DNA of 60,019 bases, taken from the NCBI GenBank assembly GCA_002433055.1, contig DJHJ01000020.1, forward strand, positions 1 to 60,019. The letters are read 5' to 3'. Position 1 is the stretch's first letter. Each line of letters begins with the position of its first letter. The position numbers and the translations under genes are program-made. Positions 52,536-60,019 of this stretch are shown here, piece by piece. The notes beneath the pieces were generated by a model that was given only the letters and a program-made list of their open reading frames with translations, was not told the DNA's origin and did not search any database. This DNA comes from Acidobacteriia bacterium UBA6623. GTDB lineage: Bacteria > Acidobacteriota > Terriglobia > Bryobacterales > UBA6623.

Positions 52536-52775
52536 TTAGTTTAGGCTGCCACAGGGAATTGAGCCACCTCCGGCTTGGCATACGCCGTTGGCTCGACTGG
52601 CGCAAGCCCCCAGAGAAGTTTCACTAGAAGTCTGCGCAGCAAAACTTGAGAAAAGTTTTTCGACCGCATCACTACTACAGTTAGAACACCTTGCGGGTGT
52701 AACCTTCTCCTGAGAGCTGAGCACCAGAGTTTCGAAATCGGTTCCGCAGTCGGTGCAGTGGTATTCAAATATAGG
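52536..52775 (-). CDS. FmdB-family zinc-ribbon regulatory-type protein
   Basis: A 79-residue protein that opens V-PIFEYHCTDCGTDFETLV, the FmdB zinc-ribbon signature, with a second CxxC in ARCSNCSSDAVEKLF. FmdB was named in a methylotroph as a putative regulator; the function is not established. The GTG at 52775 is chosen because GGAG lies 6 nt upstream and family members start MPIYEY. The tail has several extra Cys. The gene follows ubiD by 51 nt in the same direction. Confidence 0.85.
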   Translation of the reverse strand, partial: PIFEYHCTDCGTDFETLVLSSQEKVTPARCSNCSSDAVEKLFSSFAAQTSSETSLGACASRANGVCQAGGGSIPCGSLN

Positions 52776-52826
52776 CACGGCCAACTCCATTGTAGCTGCG
52801 ATATGAGAGTGAGGCAATGCTCGAGC

Positions 52827-54278
52827 TCAACCGAGCTGCAGGTCCTGCCAGATCTTGTCTACTCGCCGTTTGACATCCTCATCCATTTTGATGACGTCGG
52901 GCCAGGGGCGGACGAAACCTTCTTCGGGCCATTTACGGGTAGCATCGATACCCATTTTCGAACCATAGTTTGGTAAGCGGCTAGAATGATCGAGTTGATC
53001 GATTGGCCCCATGACGAATTGTATATCCCGTTCGGGGTCAATATTGTTGAGAGCTTTCCAGGCGACTTCGCTGAGATTCTGGACGTTGACGTCTTCATCG
53101 ACCACAACAATACATTTTGTGAACATCGCTTGTCCCAATCCCCAGACTGTGTTCATGACTTTGCGTGCTTGTAATGGATAGGATTTACGAATCGACATTA
53201 TCATCATATTGTGAAAGATGCCTTCTGCAGGCATGTTGACATCAATCAACTCTGGGATCTGTAGTTTCATTAGAGGGAGAAAAACTCGTTCAATAGTTTT
53301 CCCCATGTAATAGTCTTCCATTGGAGGCGGGCCGACTATCGTCGTTGCGTAGATTGGTTTTTTGCGTTGCGTAATACAAGTGACATGGAAAACGGGGAAA
53401 TCATCCTCAAGTGAGTAGAAACCCGTGTGATCACCAAAAGGTCCTTCGGTGCGCAGTTCGCCGAGGGTGACGTACCCTTCTAGGACAATCTCTGCGTTGG
53501 CGGGCACTTCGAGATCGACCGTTTCGCACTTAACTAGTTCTACTGGTTTGTTACGTAGGAATCCGGCAAAAAGCATCTCATCGAGATCGGGTGGCAACGG
53601 TAAAATTGCGGACAATATTGTGGCGGGATCGGCGCCGATAGCGACGGCAATCTCCATACGTTCTTGTTTATTTTCCTTGAGAAGGCGACGATAGTGCTCG
53701 GCACCCTGCTTATGAGTTTGCCAATGCATACCAGTCGTGCATTCGTCATAGACCTGCATACGATACATGCCAACGTTGCGTTTTCCTGTCTCCGGATTTT
53801 TTGAAAAGACCAGTGGGAGTGTGATAAAACGTCCACCATCTTGTGGCCAACACTGCAAAATTGGATAGTCAAAAAGAGAAAATTCATCGTGTTTGATCAC
53901 ATCCTTAACAGCGCCAGTGGTGACTTCTCGTGGAAAAAAAGATCCCATTTCAGCTAGTTTTGGTAGCATCTTGAGCTTGCCGATGAGGCCCTGCGGAGTT
54001 TTCATTTCTAAGTATTCAGAAATCCGAGCAGCAATTGAATCGAGAGAGTCTACATTAAGAGCTAGCTCCATTTTGCGCATCCCAGCAAATGCGTTGATGA
54101 GTACAGGGATGTCAGAACCAGTGGGGTTTTCAAAAAGGAGTGCTGGGCCGCTATTCTTTACTGCACGATCGGCTAGCTCGGTAATTTCAAGCACTGGATC
54201 GACCGTGGCAGAGATACGTTTTAGCTCGCCATTTTCTTCAAGTACTGTGATAAATTCGCGGAGATCTGTATAAGCCAT
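52827..54278 (-). CDS. UbiD-family decarboxylase
   Basis: A 483-residue prenyl-FMN-dependent decarboxylase. The family's active-site region is TGMHWQTHKQGAEHY, with EGPFGDHTGFYS carrying the catalytic Glu. It decarboxylates aromatic or alpha,beta-unsaturated acids. In bacteria with the futalosine pathway a UbiD homologue is thought to act late in menaquinone synthesis, and mqnE is 12 kb away, so this is a candidate. Other aromatic acids are possible. An AGGAA site precedes the ATG. No ubiX is adjacent; FmdB-like gene follows. Confidence 0.9.
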   Translation of the reverse strand: MAYTDLREFITVLEENGELKRISATVDPVLEITELADRAVKNSGPALLFENPTGSDIPVLINAFAGMRKMELALNVDSLDSIAARISEYLEMKTPQGLIGKLKMLPKLAEMGSFFPREVTTGAVKDVIKHDEFSLFDYPILQCWPQDGGRFITLPLVFSKNPETGKRNVGMYRMQVYDECTTGMHWQTHKQGAEHYRRLLKENKQERMEIAVAIGADPATILSAILPLPPDLDEMLFAGFLRNKPVELVKCETVDLEVPANAEIVLEGYVTLGELRTEGPFGDHTGFYSLEDDFPVFHVTCITQRKKPIYATTIVGPPPMEDYYMGKTIERVFLPLMKLQIPELIDVNMPAEGIFHNMMIMSIRKSYPLQARKVMNTVWGLGQAMFTKCIVVVDEDVNVQNLSEVAWKALNNIDPERDIQFVMGPIDQLDHSSRLPNYGSKMGIDATRKWPEEGFVRPWPDVIKMDEDVKRRVDKIWQDLQLG

Positions 54279-54513
54279 AAAGGTATTCCTGTCGGTTTCT
54301 ATTTCTCGTGGTTTTTTAAGTGATGTAACAATCTAGTTTGTGATGTCTTCGAATTTCGGACTATAACCTTCTGATTCTAGGGAAAATTGATGCATTCTTG
54401 TTGGACTCCGTCACTATAATTTTTGGATATCAACCTCCGACACGACACTCAAAGTAAAGTTAGCATCAGAGAAACTGGGTTGATCAAAGTGTCAAGTAAA
54501 ACAGCGAGCTCGC

Positions 54514-54519
54514 TATAAT
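54514..54519 (+). promoter_or_regulatory. -10 box (TATAAT) placed for a leaderless start
   Basis: A perfect TATAAT ends 7 nt before the ATG at 54527, so the mRNA should begin at or 1 nt before the start codon. No Shine-Dalgarno sequence is present. The arrangement, including the ccgtc just before ATG, is nearly the same as at 863-875. Confidence 0.5.
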
Positions 54520-54526
54520 AACCGTC

Positions 54527-55807
54527 ATGCAGCTGCAGAAATTAGTTCGTATCCGACAGAATTTTCCTGATAGAGCATTACCTGACGTGTCAGCAGCAGT
54601 GCGTGCACAGATGGAAAGTGCCGATTGGGCTCTTGCAGTCAAGCCTGGCAGCCGTATTGCTGTTGGTGTTGGTAGCCGTGGAATCACAAATATAGATGTG
54701 ATTACCAAATCGGTGGTCGAATTTTGGAAGTCACGGAATGTGCAGCCTTTTTTGATTCCGGTAATGGGCAGTCATGGTTCTGCTTCGGCTGAGGGTCAAG
54801 CCAGTGTGCTTGCACACTATGGCATTACCGAAGAGACGATGGGAGCGCCTGTGGTTAGTTCACTTGACGTTGTTCCAATTGGTACCACCCCTACTGGCAT
54901 TGAAGTAGTTATGGATCGCCAAGCACATGAGGCAGACGGGACTATGTTGCTGAGTCGTGTGAAGTGGCACACTGATTTTGATGGCAAGCTCGAGAGTGGC
55001 ATTCATAAGATGATGGCGATTGGGTTGGGGAAATGGGCAGGTGCAAAACGCTATCACACTTTCGGGCTTGAGTATGGACTTGAAGAGGTCATTCGTAGTG
55101 CAGGGAAGGTCATGCTTAATACGGGCAAGATGTTAGGAGGAATGGCGATCCTTGAGGATGCTTACCACAGTACCGCCGAAGTTGCCGCTGTAGGGGCCGC
55201 GGAGATGGTGGAGAGGGAAGAAGAATTACTCGCCAAAGTGAAGTCCTGGAAACCAAACATACCCGTTCAGAAAGTAGATTTATTGCTTGTCGATGAAATT
55301 GGCAAGAACTTTAGCGGGGCAGGCATGGACACCAAAATCGTCAACCGGAGTGGGCGTAACGGCCCAAATACTTGGCCTGACGTACCCAAAATTTCCCGCA
55401 TCATTGTTCGTGATCTCTCTCCACTTAGCTACGGCAACGCGATTGGTATAGGGCTGGCTGATGCTATCACAGATAGATTGTTTAAGAAGGTTGACTTTGA
55501 AGCCATGTACGTCAATAGTTTGACAGCATCTAGTCCGGCAGCGTCTTTCACGCCGATGCATTTTGCGAGTGATCGTCTCTGTATCGAAAAAATAGCACCG
55601 ACTTGCGGCAAGCTTGATTTGAGGGATGTCACGATTGCTTGGATTCGCAACTCCATGGATATCGGGGAATTGATGGTCAGCGAAGGGTTGATTGACGAGG
55701 TGTCTACTGACTCCCAGATTGAGATCATAAGTGACCCAATGGATCTAGAATTTGATTCAGAAGACAATCTCATCAATTTGATGAACATAGATTCGCCGAC
55801 ACACTAG
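54527..55807 (+). CDS. Lactate racemase (LarA)-like DUF2088 protein
   Basis: A 426-residue protein of the LarA/DUF2088 superfamily. It has IAVGVGSRGITNID, the histidine-bearing MGSHGSASAEG block, VKWHTDFDGKLESGIHKMMAIGLGKWAGA, and VDEIGKNFSGAGMDT. LarA racemises lactate with a nickel-pincer cofactor made by LarBCE. No larB, larC or larE is in the window, and the His arrangement differs from that of LarA (the later His are in WHTD and GIHK). So a related racemase or an uncharacterised 2-hydroxyacid enzyme is more likely. Confidence 0.78.
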   Translation: MQLQKLVRIRQNFPDRALPDVSAAVRAQMESADWALAVKPGSRIAVGVGSRGITNIDVITKSVVEFWKSRNVQPFLIPVMGSHGSASAEGQASVLAHYGITEETMGAPVVSSLDVVPIGTTPTGIEVVMDRQAHEADGTMLLSRVKWHTDFDGKLESGIHKMMAIGLGKWAGAKRYHTFGLEYGLEEVIRSAGKVMLNTGKMLGGMAILEDAYHSTAEVAAVGAAEMVEREEELLAKVKSWKPNIPVQKVDLLLVDEIGKNFSGAGMDTKIVNRSGRNGPNTWPDVPKISRIIVRDLSPLSYGNAIGIGLADAITDRLFKKVDFEAMYVNSLTASSPAASFTPMHFASDRLCIEKIAPTCGKLDLRDVTIAWIRNSMDIGELMVSEGLIDEVSTDSQIEIISDPMDLEFDSEDNLINLMNIDSPTH

Positions 55808-55927
55808 CTAGGTGAATTCTTTCGTCCAGCTTTGAGAAAATGATCGACAGGTTACGGTGGTTCATTTAAAGGTTTTCCGGGGCATGTGACACAGGGTTTA
55901 TTGTGATTGCATGACGGTTTCCAATTT

Positions 55928-56782
55928 ATGATGCCCATCTATCAAGTAGTAATTCTGGCTCTAGTTCAGGCTGCAACGGAATTTCTCCCGATTAGCAGTA
56001 CGGCACATCTAGTTGTCATCCCGTGGCTGTTAGGTTGGAACGATCCGGGTCTTGATTTCAGCATTGCATTACACCTAGGAACGCTTATTGCTGTCCTGAG
56101 TTACTTTTCAAAGACTTGGTTGAGGCTAATATCCCTTAGCTTAGGAAGGAAAGCTCTCGTTCCTTCCGCTGGAGAGCAAGATCATGACCTTTATGACAAC
56201 CCGAAATTATTTTGGTTCTTGGTCGCGGCTACAGTTCCGGCTGGTATTGCGGGATTACTGTTTGAAGACCACATAGAAACCACCTTCCGGAGTCCGGTTG
56301 TAATTGGTGTTATGCTGATCGCTGGTGGCTTATTGATTGGCCTGGCAGATCGACAAAAAAGATTATTGAAGAACCTTGGTAATGTAAACTTTGTGCACTC
56401 TATGATCATAGGTTGTGCACAGACATTAGCATTAGTTCCCGGCACATCCAGATCGGGAATTACGATTGCGGCAGCTATGTTCCTGGGGGTTGAGCGACCT
56501 TCGGCTGCTCGATTTTCCTTCCTATTATCAAGCCCTATTATTTTAGGTGCCTCACTAAAAGCGGTCTATGATCTTTCGGTTGAGGGTGGAATTGTTAGTC
56601 ACATGCAGGCACCATTTTTGGTAGGTATCATCGTAAGTGCGATTACAGGGTATGCTGTTATTGCCTTGTTTGTCAGCTATCTACAGAGGCGTACGATGAA
56701 AATCTTCGTCTATTATCGAGTCATCTCTGGCATAATAATACTGGCCCTAGCGTCATTCTTCGGTTCCTCTTTGGCCGATTGA
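55928..56782 (+). CDS. uppP: Undecaprenyl-diphosphatase UppP/BacA
   Basis: A protein of about 284 residues with several membrane helices. EFLPISSTAHL and GTSRSGIT are the two catalytic BacA motifs. It removes a phosphate from undecaprenyl diphosphate, recycling the lipid carrier used for peptidoglycan and other envelope polymers; bacitracin resistance follows from overexpression. Two adjacent ATG codons (55928, 55931) are possible, and a TTG at 55907 adds 7 residues. No strong ribosome-binding site. It is 49 nt upstream of ftsK. Confidence 0.93.
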   Translation: MMPIYQVVILALVQAATEFLPISSTAHLVVIPWLLGWNDPGLDFSIALHLGTLIAVLSYFSKTWLRLISLSLGRKALVPSAGEQDHDLYDNPKLFWFLVAATVPAGIAGLLFEDHIETTFRSPVVIGVMLIAGGLLIGLADRQKRLLKNLGNVNFVHSMIIGCAQTLALVPGTSRSGITIAAAMFLGVERPSAARFSFLLSSPIILGASLKAVYDLSVEGGIVSHMQAPFLVGIIVSAITGYAVIALFVSYLQRRTMKIFVYYRVISGIIILALASFFGSSLAD

Positions 56783-56831
56783 TACCAAGTGTGCCTTTTG
56801 GGCTTGGCTTGGTTTGGCAGGGAGAGGCGAA

Positions 56832-59234
56832 GTGACGTTTTTACAACCCACTGAGAAACCTAGGCTCAATGAGCTGATGGGTCTACTCTCGCTCATTCTG
56901 GGCATCTGCATTGCTCTGAGCTTGGTCTCCTATTACCCCTTTGATCCATCCTGGAATACGGCGGAAACACACGGTGAATTTCGCAATCTCATCGGTAAAC
57001 CAGGAGCTTATGGCAGTGACTTAGTCCTTCAGGTACTGGGATTGGCGGCTTATGTATTGCCAGGTTTTGCCTTTGTAGTCGGTTGGTACTGGATTCGCTC
57101 TACGCCGATCAGCCGCCCTATTGAGAGATTTATTGGTGCTATATGCTTTGTAACAACAATGTGTACGGGTTTGGCACTAAGCCAGATGTCACCTATATTC
57201 CATGGTTCTGTCTTACTTGGAGGTACGTTGGGTCTGATAATGGCCGATCTACTAGTGGGATTTTTCAATCAAGTGGGATCTTTGTTCGCCTTACTGGCAG
57301 CGGCTGTTATTTCTGTCTACATGATGACCTCGTTTACAATAGGGGCCACCACAGCTTGGCTGAAGACACTGGGTCATCCAGTCGACGTATTGCGTCAGCG
57401 ATGGCAGACCTGGCGTGAGCATCAGCGTCACAAAGTGGCGGCAAGTCGCGCCCGTCGAGCTGAAACAAAGGCATCCATAACTTCCGAGCAGCTTCCTGAA
57501 CTGCCTGAAGTAGCTGCTGTTGCCTACGATTCGAGCCACATGGACGAGACGACGTTGTCTATTTTTGATGACGGGTCATCAATAGAAAATTCTGAAACTA
57601 CTCTGCCACCAATTATTCCTTATACGGATACACCACGGAAGGATGATGATGGAATGGAAGCGGTAGGATCATCTTCTGGCGAGGTAAATTCTCTTGGAGA
57701 ACATTCACAACGCTCAGATGCTGTGACTCAGCTAGATAGTGAAACGTCCCCAGTCTCTAGTCCTAAGATAAGCTACCAATTGCCATCAACGTCGTTGCTA
57801 AAATCGCCACCACCTCGAGGGTTTTTCGACCCCGATGAGTTGCAGGAAACTGCGCGAACTATTTGTGCGAAATACGAAGAATTTGGAGTGAAGGGCTCGG
57901 TACAGCAAATCAACCCTGGGCCGGTTGTAACAACATTTGAGTTCAAGCCAGATCCAGGTGTCAAGTACAGTAGAGTAACTCATCTAGCAGAAGATCTATG
58001 TCTAGCTCTCGAGTGTGAATCGATTCTCGTGGAAAGAATTCCTGGCAAGTCTACGATTGGCATCGAGGTTCCCAACAGGAAGCGCGAAATTATCACGTTG
58101 CGGGAAATTATTGAATCACCCGAGTTTGATGGATCAGATTCCCTTTTAACTCTTGCCCTCGGCAAAGATATTAATGGAAGGATTCACACTGGGACCTTGG
58201 ACTCGATGCCGCATTTACTAGTGGCTGGCTCAACTGGGTCCGGCAAGAGTGTCCTAATCAACAGCCTAGTGATGTCGATTCTTTATACCTCTACACCCGA
58301 ACAGGTGCGCTTCATCATGGTTGATCCGAAGACAGTTGAATTAGGACTTTACGAAGACATTCCACATCTACTAACACCAGTCATAACGGACATGAAGAAG
58401 GCATCGAATGCGCTTAGAAATGTTACCCGTGAGATGGAACAACGGCTCAAGCTGCTTGCCGAACATGGAGTTCGTAATATTAGCCAATTTAACAAGAAGC
58501 TGGTAAAGCTCAACGCAGAGCGAGAGCAGGATGCCCCCGAGCTCCCATCAAGTCTGCCTTATATAGTCATAATCATCGACGAGCTGGCTGATCTGATGAT
58601 GATTGAGGGTCGTCAAGTTGAAGAATCCATCACACGGTTGGCGCAAATGGCACGAGCAGCCGGGATTCATCTAATTTTGGCCACTCAACGGCCGAGCGTG
58701 GATGTTATCACCGGTTTGATCAAGGCCAATGTGCCTGCAAGAATTTCATTCCGTTTGGCAACGCGTGTTGATTCACGGACAATTCTAGATGCGATGGGTG
58801 CGGAGTCATTACTAGGGCGAGGCGATATGCTCTTTTTACCTCCTGGCTCTGGGCGGATGACTCGACTACATGGCCCATTGGTGACCGAGGAAGAAAGCCA
58901 TAGCGTCGTGGATTTCTGGAAAACACAGGCGCAGCCAGAATACAAAGATGAGTTTCTTCGCAAACCCGATGACGAGGACGAGTCATCAGATGCTGCCAAG
59001 AGGAGCAATGAAGTTTTTGATGACCCAGCGTACCAAGATGCTGTTCGGGTTGTCCTTGAGATGGGTAAAGCTTCGACCTCAACGTTGCAAAGGCGACTTC
59101 GATTGGGATACGGGCGAGCTGCACGCATTCTTGATGCGATGGAGAGTGACGGGATCATTGGCCCGCCTGATGGCAGTCGACCCCGCGAGGTGCTGAAATC
59201 CCCAGACTGGTTGGTGGAAGTCGAGGGGAGATAA
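56832..59234 (+). CDS. ftsK: DNA translocase FtsK/SpoIIIE
   Basis: An 800-residue membrane-anchored ATPase that pumps chromosome termini across the division septum. Four N-terminal membrane helices are followed by an acidic, Ser/Thr-rich linker of about 150 residues. The RecA-like motor has Walker A GSTGSGKS (about residues 465-472) and Walker B VIIIDELADLMM. The C-terminal winged-helix gamma domain (STLQRRLRLGYGRAARILDAME) recognises KOPS-type sequences. The GTG at 56832 follows GGAG by 8 nt; a TTG 6 codons earlier is weaker. uppP precedes it. Confidence 0.96.
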   Translation: MTFLQPTEKPRLNELMGLLSLILGICIALSLVSYYPFDPSWNTAETHGEFRNLIGKPGAYGSDLVLQVLGLAAYVLPGFAFVVGWYWIRSTPISRPIERFIGAICFVTTMCTGLALSQMSPIFHGSVLLGGTLGLIMADLLVGFFNQVGSLFALLAAAVISVYMMTSFTIGATTAWLKTLGHPVDVLRQRWQTWREHQRHKVAASRARRAETKASITSEQLPELPEVAAVAYDSSHMDETTLSIFDDGSSIENSETTLPPIIPYTDTPRKDDDGMEAVGSSSGEVNSLGEHSQRSDAVTQLDSETSPVSSPKISYQLPSTSLLKSPPPRGFFDPDELQETARTICAKYEEFGVKGSVQQINPGPVVTTFEFKPDPGVKYSRVTHLAEDLCLALECESILVERIPGKSTIGIEVPNRKREIITLREIIESPEFDGSDSLLTLALGKDINGRIHTGTLDSMPHLLVAGSTGSGKSVLINSLVMSILYTSTPEQVRFIMVDPKTVELGLYEDIPHLLTPVITDMKKASNALRNVTREMEQRLKLLAEHGVRNISQFNKKLVKLNAEREQDAPELPSSLPYIVIIIDELADLMMIEGRQVEESITRLAQMARAAGIHLILATQRPSVDVITGLIKANVPARISFRLATRVDSRTILDAMGAESLLGRGDMLFLPPGSGRMTRLHGPLVTEEESHSVVDFWKTQAQPEYKDEFLRKPDDEDESSDAAKRSNEVFDDPAYQDAVRVVLEMGKASTSTLQRRLRLGYGRAARILDAMESDGIIGPPDGSRPREVLKSPDWLVEVEGR

Positions 59235-59279
59235 TGGTATCTCTAAGCCGAGATGTGTGTTGCCTTAACTAGGGTTACC

Positions 59280-59378
59280 TCGACGGGTCAACCGGTAATG
59301 GACGGCTTCTAGGACTAGCCGCTATTTGTGTCGACGGTTGGCTGTACGCAAAGACAGCCAGGCAGGTTGACCCGTCGA
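59280..59378. repeat. 14-bp inverted repeat enclosing two hairpins
   Basis: A perfect 14-bp inverted repeat (59280-59293 with 59365-59378) encloses two smaller stems: CGGCT/AGCCG (59303-59321) and TGGCTGT/ACAGCCA (59339-59345 with 59354-59360). Folded, this is a three-way-junction-like element. It lies between convergent ftsK and the DJ-1/PfpI gene. It has no T-run, so a simple terminator is not assured. Confidence 0.7.
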
Positions 59379-59387
59379 ATAACGTCT

Positions 59388-59957
59388 CTATGCTGCTTTC
59401 CTGGCTTGATATTCCTTGAGGTTCTTCATAAAGACAGGCATGTAGAGATATTGATCGTGCCATGTACGACCGCTAACCATATTGCCGTCTATGACACATC
59501 CTTCGTTGACAAATGTTCCTCCAGAAAACTCAACATCAAGTTGGCACTTGGGAACAGTCGCCATTTTTTTATTGCGAATCACATCCGCCGCAGCCACAAT
59601 CTCCACACCGTGACATACGCAAGCAACAGGTTTTTTTTCCTCAAAGAAGTGCCGCACAATATTGAGTAGATCTTTGTCATAACGCAGATACTCGGGTGCT
59701 CTCCCTCCCGTCACAAATAGACCGTCGTACTCGTTTGGATCGACATCTCGAAATGCGATTGTGGCTTCGATGTGGTAACTGGGGCCTTCACGCGTGATAT
59801 CCCATCCTGGTGGAATCTCATGCATAACCATCGCGTAAACGCGCGCTTCTGGCCCTGTGACTACCATTTCAAAACCATCTTCTTGTACGCGGTAAAACGG
59901 ATAGAGAGTATCTACCGCCTCAACTGCATCACCTACTGGCATAAGAACTTTAGACAT
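59388..59957 (-). CDS. DJ-1/PfpI-family protein
   Basis: A 189-residue member of the class I amidotransferase-like DJ-1/PfpI superfamily. The nucleophile elbow is ACVCHGVEIV, with the reactive Cys followed by His-Gly. The N terminus KVLMPVGDAVEAVDTLYPFYR and the block GLFVTGGRAPEYLR are family-like. Members include proteases, glyoxalase III, chaperones and deglycases; the role here cannot be chosen. The upstream window edge (59958-60019) holds only its leader. Confidence 0.85.
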   Translation of the reverse strand: MSKVLMPVGDAVEAVDTLYPFYRVQEDGFEMVVTGPEARVYAMVMHEIPPGWDITREGPSYHIEATIAFRDVDPNEYDGLFVTGGRAPEYLRYDKDLLNIVRHFFEEKKPVACVCHGVEIVAAADVIRNKKMATVPKCQLDVEFSGGTFVNEGCVIDGNMVSGRTWHDQYLYMPVFMKNLKEYQARKAA

Positions 59958-60019
59958 ATTGACCTCTTAACAACACTTCCGGAACCATCGTTTGTTCCGA
60001 TGAGCACTAGAATACCCTA

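Noticed and set aside
59280..59378. attC-type integron recombination site
   Set aside because: The ends (GGTCAAC and GTTGACC) each miss the RYYYAAC/GTTRRRY consensus by one base, and there is no integrase or cassette array.
1..60019. CRISPR arrays, insertion sequences or prophage
   Set aside because: No regularly spaced direct repeats, transposase, integrase or phage structural gene was seen on either strand.

Overview
The window reads as ordinary chromosome of a free-living, diderm (Gram-negative-type) bacterium of roughly medium GC content. A lipid A-type acyltransferase, an OmpA-domain protein, a DUF481 outer-membrane-type protein and a lipoprotein point to two membranes. Bacillithiol genes (bshA and a YpdA-type reductase), futalosine-route menaquinone (mqnE), a bactofilin, several twin-arginine (Tat) exported dehydrogenases, a sulfatase, an M81 (MlrC-like) peptidase and a LarA-like protein together resemble Acidobacteriota (Vicinamibacteria-like). 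That placement is an inference; no 16S rRNA or phylogenetic marker set is present. I saw no phage, insertion sequence, CRISPR array or integron integrase.

Layout. 1-8 kb: TPR protein, sugar-phosphate isomerase-like protein, YggX, MATE exporter, transglutaminase-like lipoprotein, HNH nuclease, DksA-like protein, rpmB, rhaB. 8-12.5 kb: translation operon rpmI-rplT-pheS-pheT, with a structured leader and no infC. 12.6-17 kb: sulfatase plus Gfo/Idh operon facing an M81 peptidase. 17-23.6 kb: tatC, tatA, methyltransferase, bactofilin, OmpA-like protein, ypdA, and divergent bshA. 23.8 kb: tRNA-Phe. 24-29.5 kb: Gfo/Idh, RlmD-type methylase, UPF0434, dinB, TIM-barrel isomerase. 29.5-33.7 kb: argF-argG-argH-argR behind a clear ARG box. 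34-40 kb: GT21-type glycosyltransferase, gnd, LpxL-like acyltransferase, large TPR protein. 40-43 kb: mqnE, cstA, tRNA-Gln. 43.3-44.4 kb: a selenoprotein. 44.6-60 kb: enolase-superfamily protein, gpmI, IlvD/Edd dehydratase, DUF481 protein, trpG/pabA, mutM, FmdB-like protein, ubiD, LarA-like protein, uppP, ftsK, DJ-1/PfpI protein.

The most notable object is the gene at 43303-44445. It is a secreted redoxin with an in-frame TGA exactly where its family carries the first cysteine of the WCxxC motif. A bacterial-type SECIS hairpin begins 14 nt after the TGA, and a DsbD-N-like domain with a second Cys pair is fused at the C terminus. Ordinary gene finding splits it into two ORFs. Other points of interest are a 14-bp inverted repeat enclosing two hairpins after ftsK, a histone-H1-like tail on ribosomal protein L20, a PheT without its tRNA-binding OB insertion, long acidic extensions on TatC and TatA, and several genes whose start codon sits where transcription should begin (probable leaderless mRNAs).

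How the genes work together. ArgR probably represses its own operon through the ARG box. BshA and YpdA belong to one thiol-redox pathway, and the selenoprotein adds extracytoplasmic redox capacity. TatA/TatC could export the four or so Tat-signal proteins in the window. RhaB, the IlvD/Edd dehydratase, the sulfatase, the Gfo/Idh proteins and the isomerase-like proteins suggest use of sulfated or deoxy-sugar polysaccharides.
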